Of a stretch of 64,000 nucleotides of DNA, positions 8,899 through 16,806 are shown piece by piece. The translations under genes and the position numbers were made by a program. A model generated the notes under the pieces. It was not told the origin of the DNA and did not search any database. It worked only from the letters and a program-made list of their open reading frames with translations. This stretch comes from Pedobacter ginsenosidimutans (GTDB lineage Bacteria > Bacteroidota > Bacteroidia > Sphingobacteriales > Sphingobacteriaceae), in contig NZ_LMZQ01000018.1 in assembly GCF_001442625.1 (NCBI RefSeq), positions 40,150-104,149 on the forward strand, in the 5' to 3' direction. Every line of letters begins with the position of its first letter. The stretch's first letter is position 1.

Positions 8899-8933
8899 GT
8901 CCGTAATTGAACGGTTATCGTTCGAAAACGGAC
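8899..8933. repeat. Composite 35-bp palindrome in divergent promoter region
   Basis: Two nested inverted-repeat pairs share one centre: gtccgt/acggac outside and gaacg/cgttc inside, with a 5-base loop gttat. It lies 101 bp upstream of the Ntn-hydrolase gene (minus strand) and 156 bp upstream of the AraC gene (plus strand). The rest of the 292-bp gap is AT-rich, apart from the promoter and motif listed at 9019-9054. Confidence 0.7.
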
Positions 8934-9018
8934 AAGACTAAATCAAATATTGGTTGAGGGCTTAGCTAATTCTATCTTCCATTCTGCATCATCTTAAAGA
9001 ACGCATATTAGTTGTCGT

Positions 9019-9054
9019 TATTTAGAATTGATATAAATAATATTGTTATATTTG
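9019..9054 (+). promoter_or_regulatory. Promoter and TTTAGAAT motif upstream of the AraC/PchR-type gene
   Basis: TATATTTG at 9047-9054 fits the Bacteroidota -7 element, and TTG at 9028-9030 is a candidate -33 element with slightly short spacing. Overlapping the -33 is tatttagaattgat (9019-9032), nearly identical to a site before the HmuY operon at 13509-13522. This suggests shared (iron-type) control. Confidence 0.5.
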
Positions 9055-9089
9055 TTCTATCCCATGATTAATATTAACCTAGACTGGAA

Positions 9090-10070
9090 ATGATTGTAAA
9101 GGCAAGAATAGAGCATCAGAAAGATTTTCTGTTCATGGAAGAAATTCCAGATAAATATGTTCCCGATCACCGATTATCCGAAAAATCAATAACCATTAAA
9201 GATGCTCCGGTAGGCATTAAAAATTATCAGCTCTCTACCAATGGCCTTTTTTTGGTGCATTCTGAAATGAAATTTGATGGACCTGCAAGGATTCTTACCG
9301 AGGTAGAAGGAGAGGCCATTACCTGTCAGTTTATTTTTAGCAATAAAAACGGTTCGGGCACTGCTGGTAAACAATCGGCTAAATACGGCCGGAGCAGGCA
9401 TAATATCCGCTACATCCCTTCGGCAAAAGAAGCTTACGATGTGAAGCCCGATGTAGAGTTTATATATTTTTTAATCGTACTTTCTAAAGATTATTACCTG
9501 CGCTTGGTTGATCTTTACTCCCCATTACATGAGCAATTTGTACAGGAGATGGAAAAAGGAATTTCGACCTCTTTTGCCGAACACGATCTTTTTATGACGC
9601 CAGAAATGCGTAGATCGATCGAAGCGATTATCACCTGCAGGCAGGATGGGGAATTGAAACGCCTGTTTACCGATGCCCGGATTACCGAACTGATTATGTA
9701 CCAGCTGGAGCAATTTAGTCAGCATATACAAGGCGGTAGAGAGTCGCTACTTGATCGCGATATCCCAAAACTTGAAGAAGCCAGGGAGATTCTGGAACGC
9801 GATTATATCGATCCACCAACCCATAAGCAGCTTTCTAAAATGATCTTGCTTAATGAGTTTAAATTGAGAACAGGTTTTAAAAAATATTTTGGCAGTACCA
9901 TTTACGATTTTGTAACCCGTTTAAGAATGGAAGAGGCCAAAAGATTGATTTTAGAAGAAGGTAAAAATATGTACGAGGTAGGCGTAAACGTTGGTTTTAA
10001 ACATCAAGCCAGTTTTACCAATGCTTTCAAAAAATACTACGGCATTTTGCCTAGTGATGTGCGGCTCTGA
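9090..10070 (+). CDS. AraC-family regulator (PchR-like), probable heme/iron uptake regulator
   Basis: A 326-residue soluble AraC-type regulator. The N-terminal ~215 residues are a ligand-binding domain. The C-terminal ~100 residues hold the two HTH motifs (LSKMILLNEFKLRTGFKKYFG and YEVGVNVGFKHQASFTNAFKKYYG), the PchR-like arrangement used by regulators of siderophore and heme uptake. It is divergent from the Ntn-hydrolase and tail-to-tail with the hmuTUV operon, overlapping the last gene by 20 bp. Context makes it the likely activator of the heme genes, and 21-bp direct repeats of the kind AraC proteins bind lie in the hmuT/hmuY control region. No direct proof exists in the sequence. Confidence 0.85.
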   Translation: MIVKARIEHQKDFLFMEEIPDKYVPDHRLSEKSITIKDAPVGIKNYQLSTNGLFLVHSEMKFDGPARILTEVEGEAITCQFIFSNKNGSGTAGKQSAKYGRSRHNIRYIPSAKEAYDVKPDVEFIYFLIVLSKDYYLRLVDLYSPLHEQFVQEMEKGISTSFAEHDLFMTPEMRRSIEAIITCRQDGELKRLFTDARITELIMYQLEQFSQHIQGGRESLLDRDIPKLEEAREILERDYIDPPTHKQLSKMILLNEFKLRTGFKKYFGSTIYDFVTRLRMEEAKRLILEEGKNMYEVGVNVGFKHQASFTNAFKKYYGILPSDVRL

Positions 10071-10401
10071 TCTTATAAAGGATTAGTCTCGATCCTGCAC
10101 TTTGTGCTTCGGCTACGCCGGCAGCTTCCATTAGTTTTAAATTACTGTAAACGCAACCAATACTTATGGGCGTTTTATCTTCCTTTAGCATCAGCCAAAG
10201 CGATTCGGGGTGGATAAAATCACTTACTTCCAATAGCTTCAGCGCTATCCATAATCTTTTTTCGGAAAAGGATAGGCGTTTTAATCTACAGTAATCGTTT
10301 ATTGTTTTTAAGAGTTCTTCTTTAAATACATCAGCATAGGGCGAACCTGATAGCTGGCTAACGCTGTGCGCAGCATTTAGTAGTTTTTGGATTCTTTGCA
10401 T
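10051..10401 (-). CDS. Small Fur-like winged-helix protein lacking the metal-binding domain
   Basis: A 116-residue protein, last gene of the hmuTUV unit (11 bp after hmuV). Residues ~45-105 (SEKRLWIALKLLEVSDFIHP, then SIGCVYSNLKLMEAAGVAEA) align with the DNA-binding winged helix of Fur/Zur proteins, including the A/G-x-VYxxLxxLxxAGx recognition helix. The normal C-terminal dimerisation domain with its His/Cys metal sites is absent. The ~45 N-terminal residues have no recognised motif. It may be a metal-independent DNA-binding partner or a repressor tied to heme uptake. The Fur resemblance is by eye and the function is inferred. Its 3' end overlaps the convergent AraC gene by 20 bp. Confidence 0.65.
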   Translation of the reverse strand: MQRIQKLLNAAHSVSQLSGSPYADVFKEELLKTINDYCRLKRLSFSEKRLWIALKLLEVSDFIHPESLWLMLKEDKTPISIGCVYSNLKLMEAAGVAEAQSAGSRLILYKIRAAHH

Positions 10402-10412
10402 AGGTCATTGGT

Positions 10413-11315
10413 TTAAATTTTTACCGATTGAAGTGTGGTCAGCCCGTCGGTTTCAGCTGTTTTTAAAGTATAAATTTCTTTAGTGCATACTGGATTTTGA
10501 GGTGTATATAAATTAGTGTTAAATTTTGCCGCATCGAGCTTAATTTCCTTTGGTACAATAACCGTTTTCAGACTGCTTTGGTCTGTATAGGCCTGTGCAT
10601 GGATGCCAAATGCGGTATACATATGCTGAGGGGTAAGCACCTGTACAGGCGTTCCATCCCACCATTTTCTACCATCTTTTAAAATAATAATGCGGCTGGC
10701 ATACTGTGCGGCCAGGTTAACTTCGTGCAGTACCACTACGATCATGTACCCTTTTTTTGCCATGGCAGCGGCTATGGCCAGGGTTTGGTGCTGAAACTGA
10801 AGATCCATATTGTTAGTCGGTTCGTCCAAGAGTAATACCGAATCCTTATTGTCCCATAATTGGGCCAGTACCCGTGCCAGGTGTACACGTTGCTGTTCTC
10901 CACCCGAAAGACTTAACATCGATCGGTCTGCAAGGTCAGTTAATCCGCAGATTTTCATCGTTTCTGCAAGTGCAAGCTGATCATTTTTTGCCGATGATAA
11001 ACTTTTAAAACCATAACGGCCCATCATGACGATCTCTTTCACGCTAAAAGCCATAGTAATGGGATTGTGCTGCTGTAGATAAGCCCTTTTGGTGGCGAGT
11101 ACTTTTCGGTTATAATGTTTGATATCTGCTCCGTATAACATAATCCGCCCGCTGTCGGGCTTTCGCTCTCCCGAAAGCAGCCGCATTAAGGTAGATTTCC
11201 CGGCACCGTTCGACCCTAAAAGCGCAACCATTTCGCCTGGCCTGATACTGAACGAGATATCTTTTAAAAGCGGCCTGTTGTTTAATTTATAGCTGATGGA
11301 TTCTACTCTGAGCAT
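10413..11315 (-). CDS. hmuV: Heme ABC transporter ATP-binding protein
   Basis: Cytoplasmic ATPase that powers heme import from the periplasm. Walker A GSNGAGKST is at residues 34-42, the ABC signature LSGGEQQRVHLARVLAQ and Walker B VLLLDEP follow, and the switch His lies in VVVLHEVNLAAQYA. The first ~255 residues match HmuV/FecE-type ATPases. About 40 further residues at the C-terminus (after VIVPKEIKLDAAKF) exceed the usual family length and have no recognised motif. It is 11 bp downstream of the permease gene, so the two are translated from one message. Confidence 0.92.
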   Translation of the reverse strand: MLRVESISYKLNNRPLLKDISFSIRPGEMVALLGSNGAGKSTLMRLLSGERKPDSGRIMLYGADIKHYNRKVLATKRAYLQQHNPITMAFSVKEIVMMGRYGFKSLSSAKNDQLALAETMKICGLTDLADRSMLSLSGGEQQRVHLARVLAQLWDNKDSVLLLDEPTNNMDLQFQHQTLAIAAAMAKKGYMIVVVLHEVNLAAQYASRIIILKDGRKWWDGTPVQVLTPQHMYTAFGIHAQAYTDQSSLKTVIVPKEIKLDAAKFNTNLYTPQNPVCTKEIYTLKTAETDGLTTLQSVKI

Positions 11316-11326
11316 AAACCGATTAT

Positions 11327-12370
11327 TTAATTAACTAATTTCTTTTTATCTTTAATTAGGATATATAAAAATATGGGTGTGCCCATTAAAGCGGTAACCA
11401 CACCAATTGGCAATTCGATCGGTTGCACAATCAATCTCGAAACCATATCGGCCAATGTAAGTACCAATGCGCCCATTAATGCCGAAACAGGAAGCACAAA
11501 ACGATGATCTACTCCGCCCAACAAACGTGTAAGGTGGGGGATGAGTAGGCCAATAAAACCGATAATGCCCGAAACGGCAACGGAAGCACCAACAGCCATA
11601 GTAGCCAATACCACTACCAATATTTTGATACGATTGGGGTTTAGGCCGATCAGTTCGACCTGATTTTCGCCAATGGCAAATAAATTTAAACCTTTTGCTA
11701 AAAATGGTAACCCGATTACAGGGATAATTACGAAAGGAAATAAACAGCTTACATTTTGCCAGGTTGCCCCGCCCAGGCTGCCCATCATCCAGAAGGTAAT
11801 GCTCCTGAGTTTTTGTTCATCGGCCAGATAAGTAACCAATCCGGTTAAAGCGCCAGCCATTGCATTGATGGCAATACCCGCGAGCAACATGGTCGAAACA
11901 TTGGCCTGTCCATTGATTTTGGAAAGATTGTACACCAACATAGCAATAATGCCTGCACCAACAAAAGCGCCAAATGCCAAAAGGTAATACCCCAGTAACT
12001 GACTTAAACTAGAGAATAATAGTGTTTCGAAAGCAATAATCAATACCGCCATTAACGATGCCCCTGCCGATATACCTACCAAACTGGGTTCGGCCAATGG
12101 ATTCCTGAATATTCCTTGTATGGCTGCACCAGAAATGCCCAAAGCTGCACCAACCAGTACACCCATTAAAGTTCTGGGCAATCTGATCATCATAATTACT
12201 CCTTCGTTTATACCACGATCGGCGCTGCCAAAAATGGTAAAACCCATCGTTTGGGTTAACGTATCAATCACTTCTTTTATAGGGATGCGCATGGCACCTA
12301 ATCCCAACGAAAAACAAATGGAAAGCAATAAACCTACACTCAGGCAGGTATAAATAACGGTTCTTTTCAT
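11327..12370 (-). CDS. hmuU: Heme ABC transporter permease (FecCD family)
   Basis: A 347-residue inner-membrane permease with about nine to ten hydrophobic segments and the FecCD/BtuC signature IRLPRTLMGVLVGAALGISG followed by GNPLAEPSLVGISAGASL. Together with HmuV and HmuT it forms a BtuCDF-type importer for heme released into the periplasm by the TonB receptor. Its start codon overlaps the hmuT stop by one base, which points to coupled translation. Assignment to heme rather than siderophore rests on the neighbouring hmuY, hmuR and heme oxygenase genes. Confidence 0.92.
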   Translation of the reverse strand: MKRTVIYTCLSVGLLLSICFSLGLGAMRIPIKEVIDTLTQTMGFTIFGSADRGINEGVIMMIRLPRTLMGVLVGAALGISGAAIQGIFRNPLAEPSLVGISAGASLMAVLIIAFETLLFSSLSQLLGYYLLAFGAFVGAGIIAMLVYNLSKINGQANVSTMLLAGIAINAMAGALTGLVTYLADEQKLRSITFWMMGSLGGATWQNVSCLFPFVIIPVIGLPFLAKGLNLFAIGENQVELIGLNPNRIKILVVVLATMAVGASVAVSGIIGFIGLLIPHLTRLLGGVDHRFVLPVSALMGALVLTLADMVSRLIVQPIELPIGVVTALMGTPIFLYILIKDKKKLVN

Positions 12371-13212
12371 TATAAAATACGGTTATTCAGTGCTTTAATG
12401 GCTTCGGGTAAACGATTACTGAAATTGATAAGCAAAGGCCCGTTCATTTCTATAATCCTTTTATTTTTTCCGGCATTGGTATAACTTACACCGGGAAGAC
12501 CTAAAAAGGCTGCTCTTCCGCCTAAACTGCTTAATCCGAAATCGAACATTAAAATCACATCAGGATTGCTCTTAATCAGTGCCTCGGTGGTGTAAGGTTT
12601 AAAATCGCTAAACTCCTGAATGGCATTTTTGCCTCCTGCCAGCTTAATCATCGCATCTATACTACTGCCTTTACCGGCCACATTCATGGTGCCAACGCCC
12701 CGTGCATAAATAAATAAAACCTTTGGGCTTTTGCTGCCCTTTTTTAGCTGACTTAAAGTGGTATTGATGTTACTTTCTGTTTTTTGTGCCAGTTGTTCTC
12801 CGCGTGCCTTATCGCCAATGGCAGCAGCAATATGCCTGATAAATTTTGTTGCGCCCTGAACAGAAAATTCCTGACGGATGGTAACCACCCGGATACCCAA
12901 TGATTTAAACTGGTAAAGGTTTTCTTTAGAAAAATCTCCTTCAGGTACCAAAATAAGATCTGGACGATAAGCGGTAATGCTTTCGATAGAAAAAGAGCGG
13001 TTTCTGCTTACTTTAGGTAATCTGTTGATCTCTTCTGGCGATACACTGGTTACATCGGTAGCCAGAATATTCTTGCCATAACCCAATGCATTTACGGTTT
13101 CACTAATGGCACTGCTTAAAGTAATGATGCGCTTCGCCTGTGCAGCAACATATTGTGTAGCACTGAAAAAAGAAATGATAATCAATACAATATAATACTT
13201 TTTAATCCTCAT
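12370..13212 (-). CDS. hmuT: Heme ABC transporter substrate-binding protein
   Basis: A 280-residue periplasmic binding protein of the BtuF/HmuT type. Residues 1-24 are a signal peptide ending in VAA. The mature part opens with RIITLSSAISETVNALG, has the SRNRSFSIESITAYRPDLIL segment and the long backbone helix typical of metal-chelate binding proteins, and ends near the second lobe (GLPGVSYTNAG). It is the first gene of the minus-strand hmuTUV operon, and its promoter region is shared with the divergent HmuY operon. Confidence 0.92.
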   Translation of the reverse strand: MRIKKYYIVLIIISFFSATQYVAAQAKRIITLSSAISETVNALGYGKNILATDVTSVSPEEINRLPKVSRNRSFSIESITAYRPDLILVPEGDFSKENLYQFKSLGIRVVTIRQEFSVQGATKFIRHIAAAIGDKARGEQLAQKTESNINTTLSQLKKGSKSPKVLFIYARGVGTMNVAGKGSSIDAMIKLAGGKNAIQEFSDFKPYTTEALIKSNPDVILMFDFGLSSLGGRAAFLGLPGVSYTNAGKNKRIIEMNGPLLINFSNRLPEAIKALNNRIL

Positions 13213-13538
13213 GTAGGCGATGGTTATAGGGACAAAAAAAGTGTTTAATTAATCTAAATACAAGTAATTGGACGGGCAAGATATTTACCCTTGGATATAA
13301 TTTTTAAAACCGATTTAGATTAGTGATTCTGTTATTAATCTGTTTTTCAGTTGTTTATGATTGTTTTTTGAGCTGATAATCAGCAAGATTTAGTTAAAAC
13401 GAGCAATAAATAATACGCTTTGAACAAAAGAAAATACGGATTGAACAAATTAAAATACGGATTGAACAAACCATTTATGGTGGTTAATATGGATGTTTGC
13501 AGTATTCTTATTTAGAATGATTAAAAATAATATTCACA
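13213..13538. promoter_or_regulatory. Divergent control region of hmuTUV and the HmuY operon
   Basis: This 326-bp gap between two divergent heme operons contains three copies of a TTTAGAWT motif: 13245-13260 (minus strand), 13313-13326 and 13509-13522 (plus strand). It also contains the 21-bp tandem repeats at 13412-13474. At 13504-13518 the site is also an inverted repeat, attct-tattt-agaat. The layout fits a joint iron-repressor plus AraC-activator control region. A clear -33/-7 pair was not identified. Confidence 0.6.
13412..13474. repeat. Three tandem 21-bp direct repeats (candidate AraC operator)
   Basis: Copies start at 13412, 13433 and 13454 and share aatacg, then (after two variable bases) ttgaacaaa. 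A degenerate fourth copy (gagcaa) lies one period upstream near 13401. The 21-bp period is two DNA turns, the spacing at which AraC-type activators bind direct repeats. It lies 65 bp before the first HmuY gene and 200 bp from hmuT. Confidence 0.85.
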
Positions 13539-14270
13539 ATGAAGTATTTAAAACATAGTCGACCAATAAAGAGAAAAACAGTTTTAGCTGTTGGTTTTTT
13601 GTTATTGGTTCTCTCACTTGGTTCTTGCAAAAAATATGAGCTCGATCCAAACGAAGTTTTACAGGATGGTAAGAGTATTGTGGTAACCGATCTGGCTGGC
13701 GATACACAGGCCGCCATGGGAAATGGAACACCGGGCAAAGAAGTACGTGCATTTTATACTTTTCTTTTTCGCTTTAAAGATCAGAAACAGATCTGGATCC
13801 GTAATGCAGCTGATTCTGCACAATGGCTAAAAACAAAAGACTGGGACCTGGCCTTTACTGGCCCCTACAATAGCGAGGTTTATGTAAATGATAAAGATTA
13901 TCAGTTTAACCCTGGTTATGGCGGAACGGCTAAAAGTGCGGTTGTAATGCTTGAGCAAAGTTACGATACGCTTAATCAGGCCCCATCTGATCAGGCCTTT
14001 AGTGCGAGCGAAGTAACTAAAATCGGCTGGGCCTCGTCGGCGACCTCAAACGGATGGTTTTTCTATAGCCTGAGTTCGCACATTATGCAGGCTATACCCA
14101 ACCGCACCTACGCCATTAGGTTACCTGATGGTAAATACGCCAAACTACAATTGATCAACGCCTATAAAGGCAATCCGCCAAGTGTTACTGATTTAAACTG
14201 GCCTGCGCCCTATTATACTTTTAAATATTACGTACAGCAGGATGGCAGCAAAAATTTACAGACCAAATAA
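13539..14270 (+). CDS. hmuY: HmuY-family heme-binding lipoprotein (first copy)
   Basis: A 243-residue lipoprotein with a signal peptide ending LSLGSC at the lipobox and Lys-Lys after the Cys, a pattern linked to surface export in Bacteroidota. The mature domain resembles HmuY (all-beta hemophore of Porphyromonas): AFYTFLFRFKDQKQIWIRNA, KTKDWDLAFTGPYNSEVY, then GWFFYSLSSHIMQAIPNRTY and the final strand FKYYVQQDGS. HmuY binds heme at the cell surface and hands it to HmuR. The gene is followed after 7 bp by a paralogue and begins the plus-strand heme operon. Heme ligands in this copy are not assigned. Confidence 0.88.
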   Translation: MKYLKHSRPIKRKTVLAVGFLLLVLSLGSCKKYELDPNEVLQDGKSIVVTDLAGDTQAAMGNGTPGKEVRAFYTFLFRFKDQKQIWIRNAADSAQWLKTKDWDLAFTGPYNSEVYVNDKDYQFNPGYGGTAKSAVVMLEQSYDTLNQAPSDQAFSASEVTKIGWASSATSNGWFFYSLSSHIMQAIPNRTYAIRLPDGKYAKLQLINAYKGNPPSVTDLNWPAPYYTFKYYVQQDGSKNLQTK

Positions 14271-14277
14271 TTTAAAG

Positions 14278-15036
14278 ATGAACAATATTACTATAATAAA
14301 TAAAGCAGTGTTTAAATGGGGTTCAACCTGTTTAGTATTGGGCTTGCTTTTTACCAGTTGCAAAAAAGACGAAGTGATTTCGCCGGAACCTGAAAAGGAA
14401 ATACCGACAAAAACAGAAGGTGGCACACCATATTATAAGTTACAGCGTATAGAAAACCTTGCTGTAGAAACTGATGATGCCAATCCAACCGTACCACCAA
14501 CAGCTGTGCTGTTCAGCCTGGAAACAAAAGAAATAGTGCCCTTGCTATATGCCAAAACCAATCGCTGGGATGTTGGTTTTAATGGCCTTTACAATAGTTT
14601 TTTAAGTCCTAACAGCGGTCAGTCATCAACAAGTTTAGGATCGGGGAGCACAGGTTTAGGTGCTATTACCATTTTGGAAAAACCATTTGACCAGGTGGTC
14701 GATGTTCCGGCAGATGCCGCATTAAGCATCAGCAAATTTATTGGAACCGACAATGAAGGCGATTTTGGAGAAGGCATTGGTTGGTACCTGTACGATTTTG
14801 GGGGCACCAAAAGGGGAGATGGCAGTTATGATAAACAACATGTAGCTTATGCCATGCCTGAGAAAAGAACCCTTATCATCCGTACGGCCAAAGGCGATTA
14901 TGCAAAGATTAAAATGATCAGCTGTTATAAAGATGCTTTTACTGCCGACAAATGGTTCAGAACCACCCCACACATGTATTTCACCTTTGAATACGTCATT
15001 GTTCCAAAAGGAAGTACAAAATTCGAGATTAAATAA
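14278..15036 (+). CDS. HmuY-family lipoprotein (second copy)
   Basis: A 252-residue paralogue of the preceding gene. The ATG at 14278 is used because it gives a proper signal peptide with lipobox LFTSCKK; the open frame upstream overlaps the previous gene. The HmuY core is visible: RWDVGFNGLYNSFLS, GEGIGWYLYDFGG, HVAYAMPEKRTLIIRTAKGD and TFEYVIVPKGS. Sequence divergence from the first copy suggests different heme sources or roles. It lies 7 bp after its neighbour, in the same operon. Confidence 0.85.
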   Translation: MNNITIINKAVFKWGSTCLVLGLLFTSCKKDEVISPEPEKEIPTKTEGGTPYYKLQRIENLAVETDDANPTVPPTAVLFSLETKEIVPLLYAKTNRWDVGFNGLYNSFLSPNSGQSSTSLGSGSTGLGAITILEKPFDQVVDVPADAALSISKFIGTDNEGDFGEGIGWYLYDFGGTKRGDGSYDKQHVAYAMPEKRTLIIRTAKGDYAKIKMISCYKDAFTADKWFRTTPHMYFTFEYVIVPKGSTKFEIK

Positions 15037-15066
15037 ACCCACGCATAAATCAATATCCATATTAAA

Positions 15067-16032
15067 ATGAAGAATAAATTAACGCAGCTGCTTTGTATTA
15101 TATTAACAGTTGCTACGCTTGCCGCCTGCAAAAAAACAATCGGACTGGACCCACTTCCGGCAAATAAAATCACCGAATTTAAGGTTGCTGTATCCGACGG
15201 AAATATTTTTGGTGCCATTGATGAAACCGATAAAACGATTACGCTATATCTGCCATATTATTACGAGCTGGATGTAATTGAACCTGTAGTCAAACTTTCG
15301 GCAGGCGCTAAGTTGAGTGAAACGCTTGCCCCGGTAGAGGTTTTGGATACCAAAAAAACTTATACCGTAATTGCTGCCGATCAAAGTACTTCAACCTACA
15401 AACTCATCATTAAACTAAATCAAATTTCGCCCCTGGTATTAACCGAGCTATCAACAGCTACTACAACATCAACAATGGCAGTTGGTGCTTATGATGTGCG
15501 GGTTCAGGGTAATTTTAATGTTTCTGATCTTAAAAAGATAAAGGCCTACCTGGTAGATAAAGCTGATAAGGAATATGAGTTAACGCCAAGTCTTTCGCTT
15601 GGAGCACCAGGTGTATCGGTAGCCATGATAGCTGGTATTAAGACTTATACTTATGGTTACCTGCAGGTTCCACAAACGTTGGATACCGGCACTTATAAGG
15701 TAAGGGTAAAAGTACAGGCCTTAACTGCCGAAACGAAGTATCCGGTAAAGGTAGTTTATGGCAGGCCGGGGATAAACTACGGTCCGGTGACTGTTAAACA
15801 GGGTGAAACCTTTAAAATCAATTCCTCGCAAATTATATTCCACGATTTTAAGGAATTCTATATTATGGTAAACGGACAAAAAACGCTTTTGCCTATTGTT
15901 TCCTATACCCGTACCGAGGCTGTAATCCGCGTGCCTGATACCGTTCCGCCAGGGGTATATACGCCAACAGCATCTTTTGGTACATGGCCTTTATCAACCC
16001 TAAACTGGTCTGTTACCGTAACTGCAAAATAA
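15067..16032 (+). CDS. Surface lipoprotein with Ig-like/DUF5018-type domains (first of two)
   Basis: A 321-residue lipoprotein (lipobox LAACKK). After the lipobox comes a cadherin/DUF5018-like strand-rich domain (ITEFKVAVSDGNIFGAIDE, KLSETLAPVEVLDTKKTYTV) and then two IPT/TIG-like beta domains (PLVLTELSTATTTSTMAVG, GRPGINYGPVTVKQGETF). A paralogue with the same domain order follows at 16897. Neither resembles a known heme-binding protein. Position within the HmuY-HmuR operon suggests an accessory role at the surface, perhaps binding hemoproteins or scaffolding the receptor complex. That role is inference. Confidence 0.7.
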   Translation: MKNKLTQLLCIILTVATLAACKKTIGLDPLPANKITEFKVAVSDGNIFGAIDETDKTITLYLPYYYELDVIEPVVKLSAGAKLSETLAPVEVLDTKKTYTVIAADQSTSTYKLIIKLNQISPLVLTELSTATTTSTMAVGAYDVRVQGNFNVSDLKKIKAYLVDKADKEYELTPSLSLGAPGVSVAMIAGIKTYTYGYLQVPQTLDTGTYKVRVKVQALTAETKYPVKVVYGRPGINYGPVTVKQGETFKINSSQIIFHDFKEFYIMVNGQKTLLPIVSYTRTEAVIRVPDTVPPGVYTPTASFGTWPLSTLNWSVTVTAK

Positions 16033-16056
16033 TACTCATTTACTATTCAATCATGA

Positions 16057-16081
16057 AAAACGATTCGGGAAGATTATTCCC
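16057..16081 (+). repeat. Left copy of an inverted repeat flanking the 16115 gene
   Basis: aaaacgattcggga plus ttattccc, separated by the three bases aga, is the reverse complement of 16807-16828. A shared 13-base direct repeat aaaaatcataaat lies just inside it, at 16093-16105 and again at 16782-16794. Confidence 0.8.
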
Positions 16082-16114
16082 ATTTATATAACAAAAATCA
16101 TAAATCTAAAAAAA

Positions 16115-16708
16115 ATGAAAATGAAATTTTTAAAACTTACGTTCGCAATTGCAACTTTAGCCATATTAGGAACCGCTTGTAAAAAAGAAGCCGTTCAACC
16201 AGACAATAAACTTGCCTTACAAAATGCTACTGCAGTTATTGCTGTAGATTCTACAGAGGCGGGTGTGGTAACCAATTCATCAACTTCACCTACTTCGTGG
16301 ACTGCGGTTGGTTACGACTTATTGAACAATGTTGTCGCAAGCTCTGGAAACCAGGTTAATTTTGACAGCAACTTTAACGGAAACATTACCATTGCAGGAA
16401 CAAATAGCCTTGGTTATTACGATTCTCCTTCAGTAACGAACGTTACTGGCATTACTTTAACCGCTGTTTCTTCGGTTACATTGGGGGCAATTAGCACTTT
16501 GGGTAGCAATACCGCAACGGTAGTGGGATGGTATAATTACGACCGCGTTAACCGTACCATTACTCCTGTGGCTCAAAGATATGCTGTTGTAGGTAACGGC
16601 TCAACAATTGCTGGTTCAACCAGACTTTATGTGGTTCAGCTTGATGGCGTAACTACATCTGGTACTTACAATACTACTGTAAACTTCCATATCAAGAGAT
16701 TAAAATAA
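16115..16708 (+). CDS. Secreted lipoprotein, probably HmuY-like
   Basis: A 197-residue lipoprotein with lipobox LGTACKK. ATG codons at 16115 and 16121 are both possible starts. Most of the mature protein is Thr/Ser/Asn-rich beta sequence. The segment GWYNYDRVNRTITPVAQRYA resembles the W-Y-x-Y-D...PxxxRxY stretch of HmuY proteins, and the C-terminus ends in strands GTYNTTVNFHIKRLK. The low complexity makes the family call uncertain. It sits inside the HmuY-HmuR operon but is bordered by inverted repeats and larger gaps (82 and 188 bp) than its neighbours. Confidence 0.55.
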   Translation: MKMKFLKLTFAIATLAILGTACKKEAVQPDNKLALQNATAVIAVDSTEAGVVTNSSTSPTSWTAVGYDLLNNVVASSGNQVNFDSNFNGNITIAGTNSLGYYDSPSVTNVTGITLTAVSSVTLGAISTLGSNTATVVGWYNYDRVNRTITPVAQRYAVVGNGSTIAGSTRLYVVQLDGVTTSGTYNTTVNFHIKRLK

Positions 16709-16753
16709 GGATTAGCTCAATCAAGGGAAGTCCTTAATTAAAAAGATTAAAAA

Positions 16754-16781
16754 AGGGACGAAAACACGACTTATCGTCCCT
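16754..16781 (+). other. Hairpin downstream of the 16115 gene
   Basis: Arms agggacg and cgtccct enclose a 14-base loop. It is followed by taaaaat rather than a T-run, so termination would be weak. It could protect the transcript end or reduce read-through into the next gene. Confidence 0.5.
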
Positions 16782-16806
16782 AAAAATCATAAATAAACCC
16801 AAATAA

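Noticed and set aside
13412..13474. CRISPR-like array
   Set aside because: The repeats are contiguous 21-bp tandem units without spacers and no cas gene is near.
14722..15060. 112-codon minus-strand frame opposite the second HmuY gene
   Set aside because: It is the shadow of a well-supported gene on the plus strand and lacks any recognisable motif.
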